From: Firm-13 sp964579245
Lineage (GTDB): Bacteria > Bacillota > Clostridia > Saccharofermentanales > Saccharofermentanaceae
Reading direction: 5' to 3'
NCBI GenBank assembly: GCA_964579245.1
Contig: CAZOFY010000001.1
Coordinates: 30,016-94,015, forward strand
DNA length: 64,000 nt
The position numbers were made by a program, and so were the translations under genes. Of the stretch, positions 49,778 through 58,832 are shown in pieces (the stretch's first letter is position 1; each line of letters opens with the position of its first letter). Under the pieces are notes generated by a model that searched no databases, was not told the DNA's origin, and saw only the letters and a program-made list of their open reading frames with translations.

Positions 49778-50943
49778 GCGCAAGACTCGTTATTGAAATC
49801 ACCAGTCTTGTCGCCGTAGATTTTGTATCCGGCATACAGCGTGTCGTTCGAGAGGTCGTGACGCGTATGCTGCGCCTTCGTCGCCGCGAGGAAATCGAAT
49901 TTGTCCTGATTGCCTATAGTGATCACAGGCAGTGCTTTTATCGAATCCCTGAAGACCGGTTTCTCAGTTGCTATTTGGACCGGACGATCAAATCAGAATC
50001 CCTCCGCAAGGGGGATGTCTTTGCCCTTGACGACCTTGGCCCGGGAGATCTTTTTTTCGATATCGACAGTGTATGGAACAACCGGATGCGAAGAAGCTTC
50101 TTGTTGCCGGTATTGAAGAGCAGAGGTGTTCGTATCGCGGTCATGATCTACGACATCATCCCGATCCTTTTTCCGCAGTATTGCGACGAACAGACCACGA
50201 TCCGGTTCATGGACTATGTCGGCGCACATTTACAGTATGCCGACCTGATCATAGCCAATACGGAAAGCACGCTTCGTGACATTGATGCATTGTCGATCCG
50301 AATCGGATCCCGGCCGATACCCGGTGTATGTGCTCCGCTTGGCGCAGATTTTCAACAACGCACGGACGGCGGCAACGAGATCGATCCCCGCGCCAGAGAA
50401 CTCGAAGGCAGACGCTTCCTGCTTTGCGTCGGGACCGTTGAGCCGAGAAAAAACCACACATTCTTGCTGGAACAATATAAGGACAGCCTGCGTGCGGCCG
50501 GGTTCTCTCTGGTCATCGCCGGGCGTCCCGGCTGGAATGTGGATGCGCTGCTCACACAAATGCGATCCCTTGATTCCTCTGACGAGAATTTTCTCTACTT
50601 CTCTGACGCAAGCGATGATACAATCGATCATCTCTACCAAAATGCATTTTTTACTGTGTTTCCGACGGAATATGAAGGTTACGGATTGCCGCTGATCGAG
50701 TCGATTCTGCGGGGTACTCCCGTGCTTGCTTCCGACATTCCCGTTCTTCGTGAGGTCGGCGGTGAATATTGCGATTATTTTTCTCTCGAAAACAAGTCGG
50801 AATTGCATGAAATTTTGATAAAATACGATAATGACCCCAATGCTTATCAGATACGCAAAGACAGCTTGAAGAAGTATGCTCCCTTTTCCTGGGAAATGGC
50901 GGCAGTCAGGGTTTTCCAGGCATTGAAGCAATTATATATGTAA
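49774..50943 (+). CDS. Glycosyltransferase family 4, second enzyme
   Basis: This 389-residue GT-B enzyme begins ARLVIEITSLVAVDFVSGIQ and has FLLCVGTVEPRKNHTFLLEQY and the donor-site motif VFPTEYEGYGLPLIESILRG. It resembles mannosyl/rhamnosyl transferases of WbdA/WbpY-like type in ABC-exported O-antigen systems. It overlaps the unknown gene upstream by four bases, with CGGGGGGCGG as binding site. It is probably one of the chain-building enzymes for the polymer exported by Wzm/Wzt. Confidence 0.87.
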   Translation: MSARLVIEITSLVAVDFVSGIQRVVREVVTRMLRLRRREEIEFVLIAYSDHRQCFYRIPEDRFLSCYLDRTIKSESLRKGDVFALDDLGPGDLFFDIDSVWNNRMRRSFLLPVLKSRGVRIAVMIYDIIPILFPQYCDEQTTIRFMDYVGAHLQYADLIIANTESTLRDIDALSIRIGSRPIPGVCAPLGADFQQRTDGGNEIDPRARELEGRRFLLCVGTVEPRKNHTFLLEQYKDSLRAAGFSLVIAGRPGWNVDALLTQMRSLDSSDENFLYFSDASDDTIDHLYQNAFFTVFPTEYEGYGLPLIESILRGTPVLASDIPVLREVGGEYCDYFSLENKSELHEILIKYDNDPNAYQIRKDSLKKYAPFSWEMAAVRVFQALKQLYM

Positions 50944-50954
50944 GGAGAGCTTGT

Positions 50955-52516
50955 ATGCCCCAAAAAGGCCTCCCCAAACATCTCGGAAGTAAACCGGTCA
51001 TTATCTTGCTGTCCGGTCTCATCAGCACTGTGTTTTTTATTCTCATCACCGAGCTTTGGCGTGCCGATATTCATTCTGTCTTTATCGGTATGGGCGGGGA
51101 TTCGGTTCTGGAATTGATGGGAATCCAGAATCTGTTGGAAACCGGAACGAGAAATAGAGCGACTCGATTGGGCGGAGTGTCCGGACAGTTCCTCTATAAT
51201 TACCCCGTTTCCGATTTTTTGAACTACGCAATCATGTGGATTATCTCCCTGTTTACGAAGAACGCGGCCGTCATTATGAATGTTTTTTACTTCCTGGGGT
51301 ACCCGTTGGCGTCTATGACAGCGACCTGGGCACTTCTGGAACTCGATGTATCAAGGATTGTCTCTGTTTTTGCCGGCGTTCCGTATGCGTTTTTATCGTT
51401 CCATATTATGCGAAACCAGAATCATCTACTGCTCAGCGCATATTTTATTGTGCCGCTCGGCATTCTTGCGGCCATCTGGCTGATGAACAAGAAAGCGGAT
51501 TTTCATTTTCTTCGAAAAGATCCGTTTCGAGAGAAAATTCGCAAGAATCGACGGTTTCTTTTATCTCTGCTCTTCTGTCTGCTGATATCCTCCACAGGAC
51601 TCTATTATGCCTTTTTTGCGTGCTTCTTTCTGCTTGTCGCCACAGCAAGGCTTCTTTTTGCCGATCGCAAGCTCTCCAAAAGTGTCACGACAGGCTGCCT
51701 TCTGATCGCCGTGGTCGTATCGGGAGTGCTACTGAATTATCTGCCGACCATATGGTTCGGCCTCACGGGAGGCGAGAGCGGNNNNNNNNNNNNNNNNNNN
51801 NNNNNNNNNNNNNNNNNNNNNNNNNNNNNNNNNNNNNNNNNNNNNNNNNNNNNNNNNNNNNNNNNNNNNNNNNNNNNNNNNTGATTGCCGTAGCCCTGTC
51901 GTTGGACCTCCTGATTTTCGGGCCGGAGAAGACCTGGCTTGCCGACAAGGTTCAGGGCAATGGCCCTGCACATGGCACTAAGACCACACACAGGCTCAAG
52001 CCGAGGAGCCGGCAATGGCTGGCACTTTTCCTGATTCCGCTTCTTCCCGCCACTATCTATGATCAGGTGCCATTTATCAGTGTGCAAAATTATGAGATCA
52101 ATATTGCCGCGGATCAGGATATGCGGACATTTTTTCAAGAGGCGGAAGCCGGCGTGCCCGAGGGTACACTTGTCTATGTTCTTCCTTTTACCTCCTTTCC
52201 CGAAGCACCTATGACCTACGGTGCTTCGCCTTATTCACAGCTTTCGGGTTATCTGAATACGAAGACCCTGCGATGGAGCTATGGAGCCATGGTAGGTACA
52301 TCGTCGTCAAACTGGGCCTCCAAGACAGCAAATCTTCCGGCCGCAGAGATGCTTACCGAGCTGAAAGCCCGGGGCTACGGTGCGATTTATGTTGATCTGC
52401 TGAATTATCCTGATGATACCCTGCAGAAGTTATCCGATGAGCTGATTGCTTTGACCGGTCAGGAGCCGGTCATCAGCACAAGCGGTCTACAGATTTTCAT
52501 TCCGATTTCAGACTAA
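50955..52516 (+). CDS. Large membrane protein interrupted by an assembly gap
   Basis: One gene is split by the N-run at 51782-51881. The 5' part (50955-51781, 275 residues) and the 3' part (from 51884, 211 residues) are in different frames only because the gap length is arbitrary. Both parts align by eye with the next gene: WRADIHSVF and LETGTRNRATRLGGVSGQ against WRADLFCSF and METGRLETSSRLGGQNGQ, and the extracellular ends VYVLPF and AIYVDLLN against VFVLPY and AIYFDLRK. About 0.4 kb is probably missing. The function is probably GT-C-like; the exact role is unknown. Confidence 0.8.
51782..51881. other. Assembly gap of 100 N
   Basis: Exactly 100 N, the usual placeholder for a scaffold join of unknown size. 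For the interrupted gene to be open across it, the true length must leave remainder 2 on division by 3. Confidence 0.99.
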
Positions 52517-52544
52517 TTCAGAGCAATTGAATGCGGAGGATACG

Positions 52545-54428
52545 ATGAAGCTTCCCCGGGCAAAGAACATTTGGGAGAACACTCCCTTTCTCGTGGCAAT
52601 ATCTGGTTTGGCCACCACACTGATCATGATTTATGCCCTTCGTTTATGGCGGGCGGATCTTTTCTGCTCCTTTACGGCAGACAACGGTCAGTCTTCCTTT
52701 ACACAAATGCTCATTCAGAACCTCATGGAGACCGGGCGGCTTGAGACCTCGTCCCGCCTCGGCGGTCAGAATGGGCAGCAACTCTGGGGACTTGCGTCTT
52801 CTGACGCACTGCATGCAGGGATTCTTCTTCTGATTTCTCTGTTTACAAGAAGCTCCGTCGCAACACAAAACATATATTTTCTTCTGTCTTTTCCTCTGGC
52901 GACTATGTCAGCTGTCCTGGCCTTGCGCTCGCTCCGACTGACACCGGCCGTCTCCGTCTTCTCGGGCATTCTCTACGCTTTCATGCCATATCATTTCTGG
53001 CGGGGAACAGAGGATCTTCTGCTTTCCGCTTATTATATGGTTCCGCTCGGATTATGCCTCGCGCTCTGGACCATGGATGGAAGACTTCATCTTGCGTTTT
53101 CCCGAAAACAGAGTCTCAAAGAAAATGTCAGAGCGAACAGGCACTTGCTCGGACCGCTTGTCATAGCCCTGGCCATGTCCTCGACGGGGCTTCATTATGC
53201 CTTTTTTGCCGCGGTCCTCGTCCTTGTTTCCATACTCTGGCGTGTGATCCGTGATCATCAGTTCACGCGTGCCGCAGGCGGCGGGTTTCTTAGCCTGCTG
53301 ACACTTCTTTTCGGGGTTTTTCTGAATCGCCTGCCGGCAATATTCTATATTCTCTCCGCAGGCAAGACAGTCACACCGTATAATCATATCATCAGCACAG
53401 GCGAGACCTATAGCCTGAAACTGATTGACCTGATCATTCCGAATTCCATGCACCAGACCTGGACATTCCGCTATATGGTCAGTGTGTTCCGCGCCGCTGA
53501 GCCCGTAACGAACGAAAACACCTCAGTTGCACTTGGGATATTTGGTGCCTGTGGGCTGCTCCTTCTTCTGTTCTATCCGATATTTCTGTCCCGTCCTGAT
53601 ACGCCGGAAAAAAAGCTTTACCGTAATTTATCCGTGCTTTTATATACCGCGCTCCTACTTTCGAGCTTCGGCGGATTCAGCTCCGTCCTGTATCGCTATG
53701 CTTTTCAAGATGTCTATGCCTATTATCAGATCTGTGTATTTATCTTTTTTCTGTCACTTGCCGCACTCTCACTGTTTATGGATGCGGTCCTGTACGGGAA
53801 GGGATCATCCACACAGAAAGCTCCGGCAAGAAAAGAGAAGGGGACACGAACAGGCCGTTTGGCTAAGGTCATCGCTGCAGGCCGCGGTTATACGTCGCAC
53901 ACAGTATGCATTTACCGCAAGCATCGGGCAAAGCTTGCCGTCTTTCTTCTTCCATTCCTTTTTGTGGCTTTGTTCGATTTGATCCCGTTTGAAGCGGCAT
54001 ATTCCTATGCCGAATCCAAGGCCGTTGTGACGCAGAGGCAGGTTTTTTTTGCAGCGGCGGAACAGTCAGCCGGAGACGATGCTCATGTCTTTGTTCTGCC
54101 GTATTCCCCTTTCTACAAGTCAGATGATTCGACAACTGCGGATGCATACACGGGTCTGATTCCTTACCTCTACACGGAGTCCCTACACTTCAGCTCCGGT
54201 GCCGTTCGGGACTCAGAGTCTGATATGTGGTACAGAAATATGTCAACTCTTCACGGAGAAGAACTGCTGTCCGCTTTGCGGGAATCCGGATACACGGCGA
54301 TTTACTTTGATCTTCGGAAGGATACAGATAAATCCTCGAGGAAGAGTCTCAATGAGTTAGCGAATCTGGTCGGAAGACAACCAATTCCGGATCAAAATAA
54401 ACAAATCTATTTTCTTGTGATTCGCTAA
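52545..54428 (+). CDS. Large membrane protein, paralogue of its neighbour
   Basis: This 627-residue product has about 11 hydrophobic segments up to residue 500 and a C-terminal soluble part. The first external loop (WRADLFCSFTADNGQSSFTQ) is rich in acidic and polar residues, and the helix LLSAYYMVPLGLCLALW is shared with the gene upstream. The pair looks like a tandem duplication. The ATG at 52545 has GCGGAGG; an ATG at 52527 has none. A membrane-bound glycosyltransferase or glycan-handling role is inferred from context and topology only. Confidence 0.8.
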   Translation: MKLPRAKNIWENTPFLVAISGLATTLIMIYALRLWRADLFCSFTADNGQSSFTQMLIQNLMETGRLETSSRLGGQNGQQLWGLASSDALHAGILLLISLFTRSSVATQNIYFLLSFPLATMSAVLALRSLRLTPAVSVFSGILYAFMPYHFWRGTEDLLLSAYYMVPLGLCLALWTMDGRLHLAFSRKQSLKENVRANRHLLGPLVIALAMSSTGLHYAFFAAVLVLVSILWRVIRDHQFTRAAGGGFLSLLTLLFGVFLNRLPAIFYILSAGKTVTPYNHIISTGETYSLKLIDLIIPNSMHQTWTFRYMVSVFRAAEPVTNENTSVALGIFGACGLLLLLFYPIFLSRPDTPEKKLYRNLSVLLYTALLLSSFGGFSSVLYRYAFQDVYAYYQICVFIFFLSLAALSLFMDAVLYGKGSSTQKAPARKEKGTRTGRLAKVIAAGRGYTSHTVCIYRKHRAKLAVFLLPFLFVALFDLIPFEAAYSYAESKAVVTQRQVFFAAAEQSAGDDAHVFVLPYSPFYKSDDSTTADAYTGLIPYLYTESLHFSSGAVRDSESDMWYRNMSTLHGEELLSALRESGYTAIYFDLRKDTDKSSRKSLNELANLVGRQPIPDQNKQIYFLVIR

Positions 54429-54477
54429 TTGGACACATTAGAAAATAAAGTAATATGTTTTCACGAGAAATCCTTTC

Positions 54478-54506
54478 TTGAATCTAAACAGAACGTATGT
54501 TAAGAT
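54478..54506 (+). promoter_or_regulatory. Promoter of the second glycan operon
   Basis: TTGAAT (54478-54483) and TAAGAT (54501-54506) are 17 bases apart in an AT-rich gap of 110 bases. The start would be near 54513, about 26 bases before the first codon. Confidence 0.6.
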
Positions 54507-54538
54507 TTTGTTGCTATTAAGAGACGGAGGGTACGGAT

Positions 54539-55510
54539 TTGTACGTTATTATTCAAATTCCGTGTTATAACGAGGAGAAGACACTTTCGGTTACGATCAA
54601 CGATCTTCCTCGCTTCATAGAAGGTGTCGATCGGATCGAGTATCTTGTTATCAATGACGGAAGTACCGACAACACTGTCGAAGAGGCTAAGCGTCTCGGC
54701 GTTCACCACGTAGTAGGTTTTCGTAACAACCGGGGCTTGGCAAAGGGTTTTATGGCCGGTCTTGACGCGGCACTACACCTCGGTGCGGATATTATTGTCA
54801 ACACTGATGCAGACAACCAGTATTGCGGAGCGGACATCGCCAAGCTTGTTCAGCCGATCATTGAGAAGAAGGCCGATATTGTAATAGGTGAGCGCCCGAT
54901 ACTGGATACGAAGCATTTTTCCCCGCTTAAGAAGCTGTTTCAACGCTTGGGGAGCTTTGTCGTTCGCATGGCCAGCAATACCAAAATTCCGGACGCCCCC
55001 AGCGGATTCCGTGCTTACAGTCGCGAGGCGGCTCTTCGCATGAATGTCACGAATGATTACACCTACACGCTCGAGACGATTATTCAGGCTGGCCGTAATA
55101 AGATGGCGATCACCAGTGTCCCGATCCGTACAAATCCCGAGCTTCGCAAGAGCAGACTGTTCAAGAGTATGTGGTCTTACATGAAGCGAAGCGCCAGCGT
55201 AATCGCCCGCTCATATATGATGTACCGTCCGCTCAAGTTTTTTGGTTCTGTGGGAGTCATATCCTTTCTGCTTGGATTGGCCTTGGGTATCCGTTTTCTG
55301 GTTCTGCTCTACATCAACCAGTCGGGCGGAAATGTTCAGAGCCTGATCCTCATGTCCGTCCTTATGATCATGGGAATTCTTATGGTCCTTGTCGGATTGC
55401 TCGGTGATATGATTGCCAGCAACAGGAAGCTTCTCGAGGATATACAGTATCGCGTTCGCCAGATGGATTGCAGTGAGAATAACGGCGGACACAAGGATAC
55501 AGAAGATTAG
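54539..55510 (+). CDS. Membrane-anchored glycosyltransferase family 2
   Basis: A 323-residue GT2 with an N-terminal catalytic domain (IIQIPCYNEEKTLSVTINDL; Asp motif NTDADNQY) and two C-terminal membrane segments (GVISFLLGLALGIRFLVLLY and LMSVLMIMGILMVLVGLLGD). It is of the polyprenyl-phosphate sugar synthase type and could supply lipid-linked sugar to the GT-C-like protein at 58829. The start is TTG, set by GGAGG eight bases upstream. First gene after the promoter at 54478. Confidence 0.88.
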   Translation: MYVIIQIPCYNEEKTLSVTINDLPRFIEGVDRIEYLVINDGSTDNTVEEAKRLGVHHVVGFRNNRGLAKGFMAGLDAALHLGADIIVNTDADNQYCGADIAKLVQPIIEKKADIVIGERPILDTKHFSPLKKLFQRLGSFVVRMASNTKIPDAPSGFRAYSREAALRMNVTNDYTYTLETIIQAGRNKMAITSVPIRTNPELRKSRLFKSMWSYMKRSASVIARSYMMYRPLKFFGSVGVISFLLGLALGIRFLVLLYINQSGGNVQSLILMSVLMIMGILMVLVGLLGDMIASNRKLLEDIQYRVRQMDCSENNGGHKDTED

Positions 55511-55545
55511 TGATTGCCTCGGGTCAAGATTTTGCAGGGGGAGAC

Positions 55546-56676
55546 ATGCGTATTGTAATGGTAGGTCCGGTATATCCATTTAAAGGCGGAATTGCCCACT
55601 ATACCGGATTGATGAGTAATAATTTGGCGAGGGAACATGAGGTTTTCAATGTTTCCTTTTCCATGCAATATCCGAAGATCATGTATAAGCACGAACAGAA
55701 GGACTTTAGAAATGATTCCTTCCGTACAGCCAACGCGGAATACATGATCAATACGATTAATCCGATTTCCTGGATCCGGACAGTCCGGCATATCCGCAGG
55801 CTCGAACCCGATTTGGTTATTTTCTCCTGGTGGCATCCTTTTTTTTCGCCGTCATTCGGTTATCTGGCGAGAAAGCTCAAGGCCGGGTGCCGCGTGTTTT
55901 TCCTGTGCCATAATGTCCTTCCCCACGAAGGCTTTCCGATGAAGCATTTTTTTTGCAAACACACCTTAAAGCATGGTGATGTACATATATTGCACACGAC
56001 GCAGGATGCCGATGATTTGAAGGGCCTGCTCGAGAATCCCAAGTACTATATGACGCCGCACCCGACATATAATGTATTCAAAATGCAGAATATGCCCAGG
56101 CAGAAAGCCAGACAGATCCTAGAGATCAACGAACACCAGAAGGTTCTTCTCTTTTTCGGCTTTATCCGTGAATACAAGGGACTTCGTCATCTTCTCCGAG
56201 CGATGCCTGCGCTTCTGGAGAAGTATCCGGATATGCTTTTGTATGTCGTGGGTGATTTTTTCGAGCATAATAAGGAATCTTATCTGGATATGATCCGAAC
56301 AGAAGGAATCGAGAAATCTGTCCGGCTTTATGATGGTTACACTCCGGATAAAGAGGTCGAGAAGTTTTTCGCTGCTTCGGACCTCGTCGTGCTTCCCTAT
56401 GAAAGCGCGACACAGAGCGGCATCGTTCAGATCGCTTATGGCTTTGAGAAACCTGTCGTAGCCACGAACGTAGGCGGTCTTCCGGAGGTCGTGCTGGATA
56501 GAAAGACAGGATTCCTGGTACCGCCGAAGGATCCGAAAGCGCTTTCGAGTGCGATCATTGAAGCATTATCTGCGGATACAGAAGCGATTTCGGAGCATAT
56601 TCGTCAGGAAGCATTTAAGTATTCCTGGGATCGAATGAATGAGATCGTAGAAAGAGCCATGGAGGAACTACATTGA
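55546..56676 (+). CDS. Glycosyltransferase family 4, third enzyme
   Basis: This 376-residue GT-B enzyme begins MRIVMVGPVYPFKGGIAHYT. The C-terminal half shows LLFFGFIREYKGLRHLLRAM, and the donor-site region PYESATQSGIVQIAYGFEKP in place of the usual E-x7-E context (here E-x-x-x-x-S-G-I). The ATG at 55546 has GGGGGAG; an in-frame GTG at 55510 that overlaps the previous stop is less likely. It is soluble and acts on a nucleotide-sugar donor. Confidence 0.87.
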   Translation: MRIVMVGPVYPFKGGIAHYTGLMSNNLAREHEVFNVSFSMQYPKIMYKHEQKDFRNDSFRTANAEYMINTINPISWIRTVRHIRRLEPDLVIFSWWHPFFSPSFGYLARKLKAGCRVFFLCHNVLPHEGFPMKHFFCKHTLKHGDVHILHTTQDADDLKGLLENPKYYMTPHPTYNVFKMQNMPRQKARQILEINEHQKVLLFFGFIREYKGLRHLLRAMPALLEKYPDMLLYVVGDFFEHNKESYLDMIRTEGIEKSVRLYDGYTPDKEVEKFFAASDLVVLPYESATQSGIVQIAYGFEKPVVATNVGGLPEVVLDRKTGFLVPPKDPKALSSAIIEALSADTEAISEHIRQEAFKYSWDRMNEIVERAMEELH

Positions 56677-57653
56677 AGATATTTATCACCGGAGCTACAG
56701 GATTCATTGGCATACACCTCGTCCGACAATTGATCGGGCTTGGACATGAGCTTGTTTGCGCCGTTCGTCCGAACAGTGACAAGAGTTCGCTTCCCGATAA
56801 GCCGGAGCAAATTTCTTTTGTTCCGATTGCGGATGACCAGACTGTTTTAAACGCGATGAGAGGTTGCGAGATCGTCTGCCATTTGGCCGGACAAATGGGT
56901 AGCTACACCTGTGCCTATGAGCAGTACTACGAGACCAACTGCCTTCTGACCAAGCGTTTGCTGGATCTTTCCGAGAGAGCCGGGGTCAAGCAGTTCATCT
57001 ACTGTAGCACACCGGGAGTGTATGGTTTTGGCAAGAGACGCTGTCAGGAAACCGCCCCATATGCCCCGAGAAATGATTACGAGAAGACAAAGGTACTTGC
57101 AGAAGAGATCGTCGTCGAGTTTACACGGACATCAAAGATGAAATATACGATCGTCAGACCTGACTTCGTATACGGCCCCGGCGACACGCGCCGTATCAAG
57201 ATGTACGCATCCATACGGGATAAGAAATTTGCATTGACAACGAATGGCAAGAGCTATTTGCACCCGACATATATTGATGACATCATTTATGGTATCATTC
57301 TCTGTATGGGCAACGAGAATGCCATGAACGAGGCTTTCAATATCGCGGCAGAAACCGATGTCACTTCGCTCGATTATTTGCAGACGATTGCGAAGCATGT
57401 GGGATCGAAGCTTGTCCGGATTCGTATCGGATATTTACTGTCCTCCGTTGCCGGCTCTGCGATCGACGGGCTATCGAAGGCAATTCGTCATAAGGAAGGC
57501 TTTGTATCCAAGAATAAGATCGATTTTCTTGCGATGGACCATAGTTGTGACATCAGTAAGGCAAAAGAAATGTTGGGATATGAGCCGAAGTATGATTGTG
57601 ACCGTGGAATAGCCGAGACAATTAAATGGTGTAAAGAGAATAAATATTTGTAA
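56673..57653 (+). CDS. NAD-dependent sugar epimerase/dehydratase
   Basis: An extended short-chain dehydrogenase of 326 residues. It has the Rossmann start MKIFITGATGFIGIHLVRQL, a Ser/Thr in YCSTPGVYG and Tyr-x3-Lys in DYEKTK, with RPDFVYGPGDTRR following. The substrate is presumably a nucleotide sugar; the sequence does not tell which. It starts at TTG (GGAGG seven bases upstream) overlapping the GT4 stop, and it lies next to a radical SAM gene, so it may make or finish a modified sugar. Confidence 0.85.
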   Translation: MKIFITGATGFIGIHLVRQLIGLGHELVCAVRPNSDKSSLPDKPEQISFVPIADDQTVLNAMRGCEIVCHLAGQMGSYTCAYEQYYETNCLLTKRLLDLSERAGVKQFIYCSTPGVYGFGKRRCQETAPYAPRNDYEKTKVLAEEIVVEFTRTSKMKYTIVRPDFVYGPGDTRRIKMYASIRDKKFALTTNGKSYLHPTYIDDIIYGIILCMGNENAMNEAFNIAAETDVTSLDYLQTIAKHVGSKLVRIRIGYLLSSVAGSAIDGLSKAIRHKEGFVSKNKIDFLAMDHSCDISKAKEMLGYEPKYDCDRGIAETIKWCKENKYL

Positions 57654-57677
57654 GCAATAATTTTAAGGAGACAGAAC

Positions 57678-58832
57678 TTGAATAAGAGTGACTTGATTTT
57701 TAAACTTTCCCCGCAGTTGACCAGCTTTCGAATGAATAGATGGTTCGGATATAAGAATTTTCATCCGATGACCTTAACCTTCTCTGTCACGGCCGCTTGC
57801 CAAAGCAAGTGCAAGACGTGCCAGATCGGAGCATTGTATTGTCAGGATCCCAGCAGGGCTAAGAAGGATCTGACACTTATCGAGATCGAGAAGATTTTCA
57901 AGTCAATGAAGCCTGTTTATTTCTTTAATCTGAGCGGCGGAGAGCCCTTCCTGCGCAAGGATTTGCCGGAGATTGTCGAACTGGCCTGTAAGTATCTGAA
58001 ACCTCGTGTCATCCATACACCCACGAACGCGATTATGAGCGACAAGATTTATGCCGACACGGTACGGATCCTGGAGATTGTCAATAAGTACGACCCGAAG
58101 GTGCCGTTTACAGTAAAGCCTTCCATAGACGGTGTCGGCGATCGCCACGATGAGATCAGAGGAGTGAAGGGCAATTTCGAGAAGCTGATTAAGACCATCA
58201 ATCTTCTGAAGCCCCTTGAGGAAAAGTATAGTAATTTCCATCTGGAGCTCGGTACCGTGGTATCCAATTTCAATATCGATCACCTTGCCGAGATCGAGGA
58301 TTTTGTTCATACGTTGGGAGTCGAGAGCTATCGCAATGAGGTTGCGGAGTGCCGTACCGAATTTTTCAACCTGAATGATCCGATTACTCCGGATGCCGCG
58401 ACCTATCAGAAACTGATTAAAGAGTTCGCCTTCAAAGTCGAGGACAACATCGGAAAGAAGAAGAGTCTGGCAAAGACAACGGAGGCCCTTCGTGTCGTGT
58501 ATTATGACATCGCAGGTAAGATTCTCGAGAAGAAGACGCAAGTCATTCCCTGCTATGCCGGCGTATCGAATGCTCATATCAATTATGACGGCGGCGTCTG
58601 GCCGTGCTGCGTTCTTGGCTATGACAAGGAGCTCGGAAATCTGCGTGATTACGATTATGATTTCATGAAGCTATGGACGAGCGACACGGCAAAGAGTGTC
58701 CGTAAATTCATCAAAGACAAGAATTGCGCATGTCCCCTTGCTAACCAGGCGTATTCGAATATTCTGTTGCACAATCCTTCGCTTTTCCGCGCAGGCATCA
58801 AGTCGATCAAATTTGGCATGCGGAAGAAATGA
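57678..58832 (+). CDS. Radical SAM/SPASM-like enzyme of the glycan locus
   Basis: This 384-residue protein has the radical SAM motif Cys41-x3-Cys45-x2-Cys48 (AACQSKCKTCQIG), the glycine motif FFNLSGGEPFLRKDL, and a C-terminal cysteine set (about Cys292, Cys310, Cys311, Cys350, Cys352) of SPASM or twitch type that would hold extra iron-sulfur clusters. It catalyses some radical reaction with S-adenosylmethionine; the substrate is not known. No peptide precursor gene is near it, and all neighbours are glycan genes, so a sugar or lipid-linked substrate is likely. The start is TTG with AAGGAGA upstream. Confidence 0.88.
   Translation: MNKSDLIFKLSPQLTSFRMNRWFGYKNFHPMTLTFSVTAACQSKCKTCQIGALYCQDPSRAKKDLTLIEIEKIFKSMKPVYFFNLSGGEPFLRKDLPEIVELACKYLKPRVIHTPTNAIMSDKIYADTVRILEIVNKYDPKVPFTVKPSIDGVGDRHDEIRGVKGNFEKLIKTINLLKPLEEKYSNFHLELGTVVSNFNIDHLAEIEDFVHTLGVESYRNEVAECRTEFFNLNDPITPDAATYQKLIKEFAFKVEDNIGKKKSLAKTTEALRVVYYDIAGKILEKKTQVIPCYAGVSNAHINYDGGVWPCCVLGYDKELGNLRDYDYDFMKLWTSDTAKSVRKFIKDKNCACPLANQAYSNILLHNPSLFRAGIKSIKFGMRKK

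Noticed and set aside
51236..52516. Apparent frameshifted or pseudogene form of the membrane protein around the N-run
   Set aside because: The frame change falls exactly at 100 N of arbitrary length, and both halves match the intact paralogue, so it is an assembly effect.
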